Shown here: in pieces, positions 1-7,619 of the stretch
Layout: each line of letters opens with the position of its first letter
Position numbering within the stretch: position 1 is the first letter of the stretch
Assembly: GCA_900770265.1 (NCBI GenBank)
Contig: CAAGJR010000104.1
Coordinates: forward strand, 1 to 14,370
Source of the DNA: an uncultured Acidaminococcus sp.
Lineage (GTDB): Bacteria > Bacillota > Negativicutes > Acidaminococcales > Acidaminococcaceae
Reading direction: 5' to 3'
Length of the DNA: 14,370 nt
The notes under the pieces: model-generated
Seen by the model: only the letters and a program-made list of their open reading frames with translations
Databases searched by the model: none
Told to the model about the DNA's origin: nothing
Position numbers and translations under genes: made by a program

Positions 1-1776
1 ACGGCCAACCGGCTGAAGAACCAGAAGGTGGATACGCCGGCAGATGTCACGGTGATTACCAGCCAGCAGATCTCTGACCGGGGGTATCGCACCGTAACGG
101 ATGCCCTGGAAGATGTGCCGGGGGCACGGGTGATGCAGAACGGGGTCGGTGCCTACGAATCCCACATCATCCTGAACGGGGATCAGCGGGTACTGGTACT
201 GGTGGATGGTCGCCGGTTCAACAACAGCATGGGTAGCATGGCTAAAGCTACATTTGATGCCCATACCCTGCCTCCTGTGGACATGATCGAAAAAATCGAA
301 GTAGTGAAGGGCGGCGCTTCCACCCTGTACGGGGCTGATGCGGTAGGCGGCGTCATCAATATCATTACGAAGACCCCGGAGGAAACCACCGGCAAGATCC
401 GGGTAGGCTACGGTTCCTGGGGCAACCAGGACCTGGGCGTGTCCGTGGGCGGCAAAGTGGACAAGACCGGCATCCAGGTAGCGGCCAGCCGGAACAAGGC
501 CTCCTACTTCAAATACAAGGACAAGAACGGCGACACGAAGAAATGGCCGGGCCAGTCCAATTATACCCAGGACAACCTGTCCCTGAAACTGACCCAGGAC
601 TTCACCCCTTCCGACGGGCTGACCCTGAACTACGACTACTCCAACATGGATGGCTGGAACCCGTATAGCGTCAATTCTTTTTATCCTTCCCATCTGAACA
701 AGAAGACGAACAATGTGGGCCTGCGCTACGACTGGAACCGGGATGCCAAGAACAGCGGCTACCTGCAGACCTACCGGAATTATACCAGTTATTTTAATAA
801 GGGTAGTATGGACGAAACCGACTGGGGTATCGAAGGCCAGCAGAACTTCGTGCTGTCCGATACGAACACCCTGGTGGCCGGCCTGGAATACCGGGATGCC
901 AAGGCTCACAACCAAACTAACTATAATGGTAAAAAAGGCTATAACAACAAAGCCATCTTCCTGCAGGATCAATGGCAGTTCGCTCCCAGCTGGCAATTGA
1001 ATACGGGCGTGCGGTACGACAAACACAGCCACAGCGGCAACCGGACCACGGGAAGCGCCGCCATCAACAAGAAGTTCAGCAAGGACAGCAATGCCTACTT
1101 CTCCTGGAACCAGGTATTCCGGACTCCTACTATTGATGACCTGTACTATTATAGTGATTTAAGCATGTTTGGTTATGGGATTTACGTTGGCGATGAAAAT
1201 TTAAAACCGGAAACAGGTAATGTTTATAGCCTAGGCTATAATTTTAAGCTGGATCCCAAGACGGACGTAAGTATTAATGGCTTCTACAGCAATCTCCATA
1301 ATGCTATCAATTGGAATTATGGATATCCCTATAATTACGTTGAAAACATTGATCGGCAGAAGAAGCGCGGCCTGTCCCTGTCCTTCGTCCATCACCTGAA
1401 CAAACTGTGGGATGTGGACGCCGCCTACACTTATGTGAAGGTGGAAAACAATCGGAACGACACCGGTTATGTGCGTGACGACAACTATGCACCTAATTAC
1501 TACCAGGCTGGCGTGCGGTACCACGACACCAAATGGAACCTGGATCTGCGGGCCCGGGCAGCCAACGGCCTGAGCAAGGCCAGCTACGGCGAACAGCGGT
1601 ATTTGACCATGGACTTCATCGCCCGGTACAAATTCGACCAGAACTGGACCGGTTTCGCCAACTTCTACAACCTGAACAACGCAGCCTATGCCGAACAGGG
1701 CGACGTTGTGAACGGCCAGGACAGCTATCCCATGCCCGGTCGCCGCATCGTCGTAGGGGCAGAATATACATTCTAA
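1..1776 (+). CDS. TonB-dependent outer-membrane receptor, 5'-truncated by the window edge
   Basis: The reading frame is open from the first base, so the true start, signal peptide and TonB box lie outside the window; 591 codons are visible. The first ~125 residues form a plug domain: VTVITSQQI, then VLVLVDGRR and IEKIEVVKGGASTLYGADAVGGV, the classic plug motifs. The rest is rich in alternating aromatic and polar residues typical of a 22-strand beta barrel. The conserved receptor motif appears as FRTPTIDDLYY followed by ENLKPETGN, and the protein ends in ...EYTF, the terminal Phe used for outer-membrane insertion. The family imports siderophores, haem, cobalamin or similar ligands using TonB energy; the substrate cannot be read from this fragment. 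Several predicted loop regions (about 780–810, 905–950, 1130–1340) are strikingly AT-rich compared with the rest of the gene. A hairpin terminator follows at 1887. Confidence 0.93.
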   Translation, partial: TANRLKNQKVDTPADVTVITSQQISDRGYRTVTDALEDVPGARVMQNGVGAYESHIILNGDQRVLVLVDGRRFNNSMGSMAKATFDAHTLPPVDMIEKIEVVKGGASTLYGADAVGGVINIITKTPEETTGKIRVGYGSWGNQDLGVSVGGKVDKTGIQVAASRNKASYFKYKDKNGDTKKWPGQSNYTQDNLSLKLTQDFTPSDGLTLNYDYSNMDGWNPYSVNSFYPSHLNKKTNNVGLRYDWNRDAKNSGYLQTYRNYTSYFNKGSMDETDWGIEGQQNFVLSDTNTLVAGLEYRDAKAHNQTNYNGKKGYNNKAIFLQDQWQFAPSWQLNTGVRYDKHSHSGNRTTGSAAINKKFSKDSNAYFSWNQVFRTPTIDDLYYYSDLSMFGYGIYVGDENLKPETGNVYSLGYNFKLDPKTDVSINGFYSNLHNAINWNYGYPYNYVENIDRQKKRGLSLSFVHHLNKLWDVDAAYTYVKVENNRNDTGYVRDDNYAPNYYQAGVRYHDTKWNLDLRARAANGLSKASYGEQRYLTMDFIARYKFDQNWTGFANFYNLNNAAYAEQGDVVNGQDSYPMPGRRIVVGAEYTF

Positions 1777-1799
1777 GAGCGAATTTTCAGGCCAGGAAC

Positions 1800-1848
1800 G
1801 GGCGCACCGGGCGACACGGCTGACGCCGGTCTTGGTACGCCCCTACGG
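1800..1848 (-). repeat. Dispersed hairpin repeat, copy A (inverted relative to copy B at 14146–14193)
   Basis: Read on the minus strand this 49-bp segment matches 14146–14193 with about four differences: two base pairs in the arms, plus a one-base indel in the loop. The arms are 9 bp (1800–1808 and 1834–1842; minus strand GGGCGTACC ... GGTGCGCCC, with one G·U wobble). An inner GGCG/CGCC stem also exists. The similarity stops sharply at CCGTAG on one side and at about CCCG on the other, as expected for a discrete REP-like or MITE-like unit. It lies between the receptor stop codon and the terminator. Confidence 0.75.
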
Positions 1849-1858
1849 TGTTAGGGCG

Positions 1859-1886
1859 TATGACGTATGACCTATGACGTATGACA
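1859..1886. repeat. Heptamer tandem repeat, 4 copies of TATGACG/C/A
   Basis: Four head-to-tail 7-bp units (TATGACG, TATGACC, TATGACG, TATGACA) differ only in the last base. The array ends exactly where the 12-bp terminator stem begins. Two other heptamer arrays with a related TAGTGAC/T unit lie beside terminators at 8153–8173 and 9954–9995. Confidence 0.85.
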
Positions 1887-1920
1887 GGGGGTGTGAAACT
1901 GTGGTTTCACACCCCCTTAT
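1887..1920 (+). terminator. Hairpin terminator after the TonB-dependent receptor
   Basis: A perfect 12-bp stem (1887–1898 GGGGGTGTGAAA with 1905–1916 TTTCACACCCCC) closes a 6-nt loop. The run of T is short (TTATTG), so intrinsic termination may be imperfect, but position and stability fit the end of the receptor transcript. Confidence 0.75.
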
Positions 1921-1947
1921 TGCATTCCCTACAGATTATGTTATAAT
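1920..1947 (+). promoter_or_regulatory. Predicted promoter of the riboflavin operon
   Basis: A perfect TATAAT at 1942–1947 is preceded by TG at 1939–1940, giving an extended -10 (TGTTATAAT). A weak -35 (TTGCAT, 1920–1925) lies 16 bp upstream and touches the preceding terminator. Transcription would begin near 1954, about 20 nt before the FMN aptamer. Confidence 0.7.
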
Positions 1948-1973
1948 AAAAAACGTAAAAACCTTATATGTAT

Positions 1974-2078
1974 GTCTTTGGGGAGGGGTGTGATTCCCTA
2001 CCGGCGGTAAAGTCCGCGAGCTTCGGCACGAATCGGTGGAATTCCGATACCGACAGTATAGTCTGGATGAGAAAAGAC
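1974..2078 (+). promoter_or_regulatory. FMN riboswitch aptamer (RFN element)
   Basis: The segment carries the RFN landmarks in order: GGGGAGGGGTG, ATTCCCTACCGGCGGTAA, AGTCCGCGAGC, GGTGGAATTCCGATACCGAC and AGTATAGTCTGGATGAGA. The closing P1 helix is GTCTTT (1974–1979) with AAAGAC (2073–2078). In this riboswitch class, FMN binding favours the downstream terminator and switches off riboflavin genes; the terminator hairpin at 2099 and ribD at 2162 fit that arrangement. Confidence 0.96.
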
Positions 2079-2098
2079 AGCGCTGGAAACGATTGTAG

Positions 2099-2135
2099 AC
2101 CGTGCTATCCTTCCCCGGGTGGCACGGTTTGTTTT
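2099..2135 (+). terminator. Terminator of the FMN riboswitch expression platform
   Basis: The arms ACCGTGC (2099–2105) and GCACGGT (2122–2128) form a 7-bp stem followed by TTGTTTT. It lies 20 nt after the aptamer and 27 nt before the ribD start. The FMN-free state would need an alternative pairing of the left arm; I did not resolve the antiterminator partner. Confidence 0.85.
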
Positions 2136-2161
2136 ATCCTGGAAAGAAAGCGGGTGAGTCT

Positions 2162-3280
2162 GTGACAGACGAAGAATACATGCAAATGGCCCTGGACCTG
2201 GCCGAAAAAGCCCGGGGCTGCACCAGTCCCAACCCTCTGGTAGGCTGCGTCATCGTGAATCCTGAAGGGAAGATCGTCGGCAAAGGCTATCACCACAAGG
2301 CAGGCCAGCCCCATGCAGAGATCATGGCCATGCGGGACGCCAATAACCAGGTGGCAGGCTGCACGGCCTATGTGACCCTGGAGCCCTGCTCCCATACGGG
2401 CCGCACCGGTCCCTGCTGCGAAGCCCTGATCAAGGCCGGCATCAAAAAAGTGGTGGCGGCGGCTGATGACCCCAACCCGAAAGTGTCCGGACGTGGTTTT
2501 GCCCGGCTGCGGGAAGCGGGCGTGGAAGTGGTCCGCGGGGTGCTGGCCGACAAGGCCTACCGGCAGAACGAGGTGTTCATGCACTGGATGACCACCGGGC
2601 GCCCCTTCGTGGCCCTGAAATACGCCATGACCCTGGACGGCAAGATTGCCACGGCGTCCGGCGATTCCAAATGGATCACCAATGAACAGTCCCGGACCTA
2701 TGCCCACAAGCTGCGCAGCATCTACGACTGCATCCTGGTGGGCAAGAACACGGTGCTGAACGACGATCCGTCCCTGACCTGCCGTCTGGTGGAGGGGAAG
2801 AATCCCCTGCGCATCGTGCTGGACAGCCATTGCCAGCTGCCCATGGACCGGAAGGTGTTCACGGACGGTGAAGCCGACACTCTGCTGGTGACGTCCTGCC
2901 GGGCGGATGCTGAAAAGGTGGCGGCCTTCCAGAAACTGGACCGGGTCACCGTATGGCAGATCCCGGAAAAGCAGGGGTCCCTGGATTTGGGCATCCTGCT
3001 GGACAAGCTGGGCAAGGCCGAAAAGACCAGCGTGCTGGTGGAAGGCGGCAGCCAGATCCACGGCGCGTTCTTCGACCAGAAACTGGCCCAGCGGGTGTAT
3101 GCCTTCATCGCTCCCTGCCTCATCGGGGGCCGGCGGAACCTGACGGCCATCGGCGGCCGGGGCGCACGCACCATGGACCAGCGGGTGACGTTGCTGGAGC
3201 CTCAGTATGAGGCCTTCGGCACCGACCTCATGGTCACGGGCCTCTTGGAAAGGAGCTGGAGACCATGTTCACAGGATTGA
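2162..3280 (+). CDS. ribD: Bifunctional riboflavin deaminase/reductase RibD
   Basis: RibD deaminates 2,5-diamino-6-ribosylamino-pyrimidinone 5'-phosphate and then reduces the ribose side chain with NADPH, both in the cytoplasm. The product is 372 aa, usual for the family. The N-terminal zinc deaminase domain has His51-Ala-Glu53 (QPHAEIMA) and Cys76/Cys85 (EPCSHTGRTGPC). The C-terminal reductase domain begins near KYAMTLDGKIA and includes DCILVGKNTVLNDDP and VEGGSQIHGAF. I chose the GTG at 2162 because the protein then begins TDEEYMQMALDLA, matching RibD N-termini; an upstream in-frame GTG at 2102 lies inside the riboswitch terminator. No strong Shine–Dalgarno is seen (GGAAAG at 2141–2146, or GGGTGAG at about 2152). 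The 3' end overlaps ribE by 16 nt, which suggests coupled translation. Confidence 0.96.
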   Translation: MTDEEYMQMALDLAEKARGCTSPNPLVGCVIVNPEGKIVGKGYHHKAGQPHAEIMAMRDANNQVAGCTAYVTLEPCSHTGRTGPCCEALIKAGIKKVVAAADDPNPKVSGRGFARLREAGVEVVRGVLADKAYRQNEVFMHWMTTGRPFVALKYAMTLDGKIATASGDSKWITNEQSRTYAHKLRSIYDCILVGKNTVLNDDPSLTCRLVEGKNPLRIVLDSHCQLPMDRKVFTDGEADTLLVTSCRADAEKVAAFQKLDRVTVWQIPEKQGSLDLGILLDKLGKAEKTSVLVEGGSQIHGAFFDQKLAQRVYAFIAPCLIGGRRNLTAIGGRGARTMDQRVTLLEPQYEAFGTDLMVTGLLERSWRPCSQD

Positions 3281-3903
3281 TCGCGGAACTGGGCAAAATG
3301 GAGGAGCTGCGGCGGGAACAGGATTCCTACCGGCTGACCATCGCTGCCGACAAGATCCCGCCCCTGCTGAAGATCGGCGAAAGCGTGTGCTGCAACGGCG
3401 CCTGCCTGACCGTGACCAAGTGTGACAGCCACCACTTCACTGTGGACGTGATGCCGGAAACGGCCCGCCGCACCACCATCGGGTCCCTGAAGAAGGGGGA
3501 CCCGGTGAACCTGGAACGGACCCTCCACGTAGGGGATGGGCTGGACGGCCACATCGTCAGCGGCCACGTGGACGGGGTGGGGACCATCACCCGCATCCGT
3601 CCGGAGGGCATTGCCCGGGTGACCACCATCAGCTGTGCACCGGAGCTGCTCCGCCACATGGTGGAAAAAGGCTCCATCGCCATCGACGGCATCAGCCTCA
3701 CCATCACGGAAGTGACGGATACCACCTTCTCCGTTTCTCTGATTCCCCTCACTGTCCAATGGACCACCCTGGGCACGAAAAAGACCGGGGACAAGGTCAA
3801 TCTGGAGACGGACATCCTGGGGAAATATGTGGAACGGATGCTGGAAAAGAAACCAACCGGGGGTCTCACGAAGGAAACCCTGTTCGAGAATGGATTTTTC
3901 TAA
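3265..3903 (+). CDS. ribE: Riboflavin synthase, alpha chain
   Basis: Riboflavin synthase dismutates two molecules of 6,7-dimethyl-8-ribityllumazine to riboflavin and a pyrimidine that is recycled. The 212-aa product shows the expected internal duplication of two lumazine-binding barrels. The first starts MFTGLIAELG and contains ESVCCNGACLTVT; the second contains SGHVDGVGTI and GSIAIDGISLTIT. The ATG lies inside the end of ribD, with AAGGAG at 3250–3255, nine bases upstream. The C-terminal helix (DILGKYVERML) is the trimerisation region of the family. Nothing is truncated. The name follows the B. subtilis-type convention (the same enzyme is ribC in E. coli). Confidence 0.97.
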   Translation: MFTGLIAELGKMEELRREQDSYRLTIAADKIPPLLKIGESVCCNGACLTVTKCDSHHFTVDVMPETARRTTIGSLKKGDPVNLERTLHVGDGLDGHIVSGHVDGVGTITRIRPEGIARVTTISCAPELLRHMVEKGSIAIDGISLTITEVTDTTFSVSLIPLTVQWTTLGTKKTGDKVNLETDILGKYVERMLEKKPTGGLTKETLFENGFF

Positions 3904-3915
3904 GGAGTGAAAGAT

Positions 3916-5139
3916 ATGGAAGAGAAATTTCAGTTTGGAACCATTGAGCAAGCCATTGCCGATATCAAAGCCGGGAAGATGGTGCTGGTCACCGATGATC
4001 CCGACCGGGAAAACGAAGGCGACCTGATCATGAGCGCCGAATACGTCACCCCCGATGACATCAACTTCATGGCCACCCACGCCAAGGGCCTGATCTGCAT
4101 GCCCTGCGACGGCGAGATCCTGGACCGTCTGCAGATGGAACCCATGGTGGCCAACAACACGGATAACCACGAAACGGCCTTCACCGTTTCCATCGACCAT
4201 GTGGACACCACCACCGGCATCTCCGCCGTGGAACGGGCCTACACCATCAAGAAGTGCGCCGACGAAAGCTCCAAACCGGAAGACTTCCGGCGTCCGGGCC
4301 ACGTATTCCCCCTGCGCAGCCGGGTGGGCGGCGTGCTGCGCCGTACCGGCCACACGGAAACCACCACGGACCTGTGCCGGCTGGCCGGCCTGAAACCGGT
4401 GGGCATCTGCTGCGAGATCATGAGCGCTGACGGCACCATGGCCCGCACCCCGGAACTGATCGAATTCGCCAAGAAATACAACCTGACGTTCATCACCGTG
4501 GCTGACCTGATTGCCTACCGGAAGAAGACCGAAAAGATGGTGCACCGGATCGCCAACGTGGCCCTGCCCAGCAAATACGGTACGTTCCGGGCCATCGGCT
4601 ACGAAAACGACCTGGACGACAAATGCCATGTGGCCGTGATCAAGGGCGATGTGGCCGGCAAGAAGAACGTGCTGGTGCGTGTCCATTCCGAATGTCTCAC
4701 CGGCGATGCCCTGGGTTCCCTGCGCTGCGACTGCGGCGACCAGCTGGCCACCAGCCTGCGGATGATTGAAAAAGAAGGCTGCGGCGTGGTGCTGTACATG
4801 CAGCAGGAAGGCAGGGGCATCGGTCTCGCCAACAAACTGCGGGCCTATGAACTGCAGGACCAGGGCCTGGATACCGTGGACGCCAACATCAAACTGGGCT
4901 TCAAACCGGATATGCGGGATTACGGCATCGGTGCCCAGATCCTGGCCGACCTGGGTCTGACCAGCATCCGGCTCATGACGAACAACCCGGCCAAACGGGC
5001 AGGCCTGTCCGGCTATGGCATCACCATTACGGAAACCGTGCCCATCATCATGAAGGACAATTGCTACAACCATCGTTACATGGTCACCAAACAAGTTCGG
5101 ATGGGCCATGATCTGCATGAGAAAGTGGAGGAAAAATAA
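3916..5139 (+). CDS. ribBA: Fused DHBP synthase / GTP cyclohydrolase II RibBA
   Basis: The 407-aa product supplies both precursors of the pathway. Residues 1 to ~203 are 3,4-dihydroxy-2-butanone-4-phosphate synthase, with the acidic [10 protein letters not shown] (27–36), RRPGHVFPL and RTGHTE motifs. Residues ~205–400 are GTP cyclohydrolase II, with zinc ligands Cys260, Cys271 and Cys273 ([18 protein letters not shown]), then [16 protein letters not shown]. All key residues of both domains that I can identify are present, so both activities should be intact. The ATG at 3916 has AGGAG 8 nt upstream (3903–3907) overlapping the ribE stop; the in-frame GTG at 3907 overlaps that Shine–Dalgarno and is not preferred. 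The stop overlaps the ribH start by one base. Confidence 0.97.
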   Translation: MEEKFQFGTIEQAIADIKAGKMVLVTDDPDRENEGDLIMSAEYVTPDDINFMATHAKGLICMPCDGEILDRLQMEPMVANNTDNHETAFTVSIDHVDTTTGISAVERAYTIKKCADESSKPEDFRRPGHVFPLRSRVGGVLRRTGHTETTTDLCRLAGLKPVGICCEIMSADGTMARTPELIEFAKKYNLTFITVADLIAYRKKTEKMVHRIANVALPSKYGTFRAIGYENDLDDKCHVAVIKGDVAGKKNVLVRVHSECLTGDALGSLRCDCGDQLATSLRMIEKEGCGVVLYMQQEGRGIGLANKLRAYELQDQGLDTVDANIKLGFKPDMRDYGIGAQILADLGLTSIRLMTNNPAKRAGLSGYGITITETVPIIMKDNCYNHRYMVTKQVRMGHDLHEKVEEK

Positions 5140-5600
5140 TGAAGACTCTGGAAGGCAAACTGTTAGCGGAAGGTCTGAAAATCGGTATCGTGGTGGCTCG
5201 TTTCAACGAATTCATCACCAGCAAGCTGCTGAGCGGGGCGGAAGATACCCTGCTGCGGCACGGTGCCAACGGGGATGATATCACCGTGGCCTGGGTGCCC
5301 GGTGCGTTCGAGATCCCTCTGATCGCCAAGAAAATGGCCAAGAGCGGCAAGTACGACGGCATCATCTGCCTGGGCGCGGTGATCCGGGGTGCCACCAGCC
5401 ACTATGACTACGTGTGCAACGAAGTGTCCAAAGGGGTCGCCCTGGTGAACATGGAAACGGAAGTGCCCACGGCCTTCGGCGTGCTGACCACGGAAAACAT
5501 CGAACAGGCTGTGGAACGGGCCGGCACCAAGGCTGGCAACAAGGGTTCCGATGCGGCCATGGCCGTCATCGAAATGGTCAACCTGGCCAAACAGCTGTAA
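5139..5600 (+). CDS. ribH: 6,7-dimethyl-8-ribityllumazine synthase (riboflavin synthase beta chain)
   Basis: Lumazine synthase condenses the pyrimidine from RibD with the butanone phosphate from RibBA; RibE uses the product. The 153-aa length is typical. Visible landmarks are [10 protein letters not shown] (Phe22 stacks on the substrate in the family), VPGAFEIP, and [14 protein letters not shown] with the catalytic His88. The family assembles as pentamers or 60-mer shells. The ATG overlaps the last base of ribBA, with GGAGG 7 nt before it (5127–5131). It completes the set ribD-ribE-ribBA-ribH, which is enough for riboflavin synthesis apart from the dephosphorylation step. No terminator separates it from hslO. 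Confidence 0.97.
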   Translation: MKTLEGKLLAEGLKIGIVVARFNEFITSKLLSGAEDTLLRHGANGDDITVAWVPGAFEIPLIAKKMAKSGKYDGIICLGAVIRGATSHYDYVCNEVSKGVALVNMETEVPTAFGVLTTENIEQAVERAGTKAGNKGSDAAMAVIEMVNLAKQL

Positions 5601-5609
5601 GAGGTGACC

Positions 5610-6470
5610 ATGGAAGACGTATTAGTAAAGGCCACGGCCGGGGATGCCCGGATCTATGCCGTGACCACCACCCATCTGACCCAGTATATGAATGAAATCC
5701 ATCACTGCAGCCCGCTGGCGGCTGCAGCCCTGGGCCGGACGGCGGCCGGTGCCCTGCTGCTGGCTGCCACCATGAAGAGCGGGGAAGCCGTCACGGTACG
5801 GTTCAAGGGGGACGGCCCCCTGGGCCAGGTCATGGCGGACGCCCGGGACTACACGGTGCGCGGCTTCGTGATGCATCCGGAAGTGATGCTGCCCCTGAAG
5901 AACGGCAAGCTGGACGTGGGCGGCGGCGTGGGCCATTACGGCACCGTCACCGTCACCCGCTGCCCCCTGATCGGGAAACCCTTCACCGGGGTCTCCACCA
6001 TCAAGAGCGGCGAGATCGCGGCGGACCTGACCCGGTACCTGGCGGTGTCGGAACAGACGCCCTCCAGCGTGGCCCTGGGTGTGCTCATCGAAAAGGATGG
6101 CTCCGTGAAAGTGGCCGGCGGCTTCTTCGTGCAGCTGCTGCCTGACGCGGCAGAAACCACCATCAAGACCCTGGAGGACAACATCCTGACCCTGCCGTAC
6201 GTGACGGAGCTGCTGCAGAGCGGCCTGGACGCAGAGGGCATGATCCGGAAGGTGGCCAAGGGCCTGGACGTGGAAATCCTGGAATCCCACCCGGTATCCT
6301 TCCACTGCAGCTGCAGCCGGGAGAAAGTGGCCGGCATGCTGGCCGGGCTGCCGGAAAAAGATTTCGACGAACTGTTGCAGGACCCCAAGACCGAGGTCCA
6401 CTGCCAGTATTGCAATAAATCCTACGAATTTACCCAGCAGGAACTGAAAGAATTGAAACAGAAAGCTTGA
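5610..6470 (+). CDS. hslO: Redox-regulated chaperone Hsp33
   Basis: Hsp33 is a cytoplasmic holdase that is inactive while its four cysteines hold zinc; oxidation unfolds the C-terminal switch and activates it. The 286-aa product begins MEDVLVKATAGDARIYAV, as Hsp33 proteins do. It ends with the complete redox switch: Cys233-x-Cys235 (HCSCSRE) and Cys265-x2-Cys268 (HCQYCNK). The ATG at 5610 is preferred over the in-frame GTG at 5604, which lies within the AAGAGGTGA ribosome-binding region. Only 9 nt separate it from ribH with no terminator, so it is probably the last cistron of the FMN-controlled operon. The stop codon overlaps the -35 of the recA promoter. Confidence 0.96.
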   Translation: MEDVLVKATAGDARIYAVTTTHLTQYMNEIHHCSPLAAAALGRTAAGALLLAATMKSGEAVTVRFKGDGPLGQVMADARDYTVRGFVMHPEVMLPLKNGKLDVGGGVGHYGTVTVTRCPLIGKPFTGVSTIKSGEIAADLTRYLAVSEQTPSSVALGVLIEKDGSVKVAGGFFVQLLPDAAETTIKTLEDNILTLPYVTELLQSGLDAEGMIRKVAKGLDVEILESHPVSFHCSCSREKVAGMLAGLPEKDFDELLQDPKTEVHCQYCNKSYEFTQQELKELKQKA

Positions 6471-6495
6471 CTTTACGAACAGATGTTTATATACT
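6467..6495 (+). promoter_or_regulatory. recA promoter
   Basis: TTGACT (6467–6472) and TATACT (6490–6495) are 17 bp apart, one mismatch each from consensus. The -35 overlaps the hslO stop codon. No terminator lies between hslO and recA, so read-through from the riboflavin operon is also possible. Confidence 0.85.
6476..6489. promoter_or_regulatory. LexA (DinR-type) SOS operator in the recA promoter
   Basis: CGAACAGATGTTTA agrees with the Gram-positive SOS box CGAACRNRYGTTCG at all positions except the last two. It fills the spacer between -35 and -10, where a bound repressor would block RNA polymerase. lexA itself is not in the window. Confidence 0.8.
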
Positions 6496-6530
6496 AATTG
6501 GTAGCAAGAGAAGTACAAGGAGATGACAGT

Positions 6531-7619
6531 ATGAGTTTGGATGCTGATAAGAATAAAGCGCTGGACGCTGCGTTGAAACAGATCGAAAAGGACTTCGGCA
6601 AGGGGTCCATCATGCGGCTGGGCGACGCCAGCGACAAAATGAACATCGAAGTGATCCCCACCGGGGCCCTGTCCCTGGATATCGCACTGGGCGTGGGGGG
6701 CATTCCCCGGGGCCGGATCATCGAGATCTACGGGCCGGAATCTTCCGGTAAGACCACCGTGGCCCTGCACATGATCGCCGAAGCCCAGAAACGGGGCGGC
6801 TATGCGGCCTTCATCGACGCCGAACATGCCCTGGATCCGGAATATGCCCGGCACCTGGGCGTGGACATCGACAACCTGCTGATTTCCCAGCCGGATACGG
6901 GCGAACAGGCCCTGGAAATCTGTGATGCCCTGGTGCGCAGCGGTGCCATCGACATCATCGTCATCGACTCCGTGGCGGCTCTGGTGCCCAAAGCGGAAAT
7001 CGAAGGGGACATGGGGGATTCCCATGTGGGTCTGCAGGCACGGCTCATGAGCCAGGCCCTGCGGAAACTGACCGGCGTCATCGCCAAATCCCGGACGGCT
7101 ACGGTGTTCATCAACCAGATCCGTGAAAAAGTGGGCGTTATGTTCGGTAACCCGGAAGTGACTACCGGCGGCCGTGCCCTGAAGTTCTACTCCACCATCC
7201 GTCTGGATGTGCGCCGGGTGGAAAGCCTGAAGAGCGGCAACGAGATCATCGGCAACCATACCCGGGTGAAGGTGGTCAAGAACAAGGTGGCGCCTCCCTT
7301 CAAACAGGCTGAATTCGACATCATGTACGGGGAAGGCATTTCCCACGAAGGCTGCCTGGTGGACCTGGGCGTACAGTACAACATCCTGAACAAGAGCGGT
7401 GCCTGGTATTCCTACGGGGATCAGCGCATCGGCCAGGGGCGTGAAAATACGAAGAAGTTCCTGAAGGAACATCCGGATATCGCCGCCGAGGTGGAAGAAA
7501 AGATCCGTGCGGCGGCCAGCCTGGACAACGGGGAAAAGGCCTCCAAGGCGGAACCGGCGGACCGGGACGATGACGGCTTGAACCTGACTCCGGAAACGGC
7601 TGAGGACGATGTGGAGTAA
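6531..7619 (+). CDS. recA: Recombinase RecA
   Basis: RecA coats single-stranded DNA, drives strand exchange and stimulates LexA self-cleavage. The 362-aa product has Walker A GPESSGKT (68–75), the [11 protein letters not shown]alker B strand, loop L1 ([20 protein letters not shown]), [17 protein letters not shown] leading into L2 with [10 protein letters not shown], and a short acidic C-terminal tail (DRDDDG ... AEDDVE). The ATG at 6531 has AAGGAG at 6517–6522, 8 nt upstream; extension to the GTG at 6498 would add residues not found in RecA and would start upstream of the ribosome-binding site. It is preceded by its own SOS-type promoter, and its last 11 nt overlap recX. Confidence 0.99.
   Translation: MSLDADKNKALDAALKQIEKDFGKGSIMRLGDASDKMNIEVIPTGALSLDIALGVGGIPRGRIIEIYGPESSGKTTVALHMIAEAQKRGGYAAFIDAEHALDPEYARHLGVDIDNLLISQPDTGEQALEICDALVRSGAIDIIVIDSVAALVPKAEIEGDMGDSHVGLQARLMSQALRKLTGVIAKSRTATVFINQIREKVGVMFGNPEVTTGGRALKFYSTIRLDVRRVESLKSGNEIIGNHTRVKVVKNKVAPPFKQAEFDIMYGEGISHEGCLVDLGVQYNILNKSGAWYSYGDQRIGQGRENTKKFLKEHPDIAAEVEEKIRAAASLDNGEKASKAEPADRDDDGLNLTPETAEDDVE

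Noticed and set aside
2102..2161. 20-residue N-terminal extension of RibD from GTG 2102
   Set aside because: This start lies inside the riboswitch terminator, and the added residues do not resemble RibD.
1968..2165. 65-codon frame across the FMN riboswitch
   Set aside because: It lies wholly over the RFN aptamer and its terminator, which explain the sequence; there is no ribosome-binding site.
3202..5118. 638-codon open frame on the minus strand opposite ribE/ribBA
   Set aside because: It is antisense to two clear enzymes and has His/Gly/Gln-rich, low-complexity composition. GC-rich third positions in the real genes suppress stops in this frame.
6498..6530. N-terminal extension of RecA from GTG 6498
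   Set aside because: It starts next to the -10 element and upstream of the AAGGAG that serves ATG 6531; the extension is absent from RecA.
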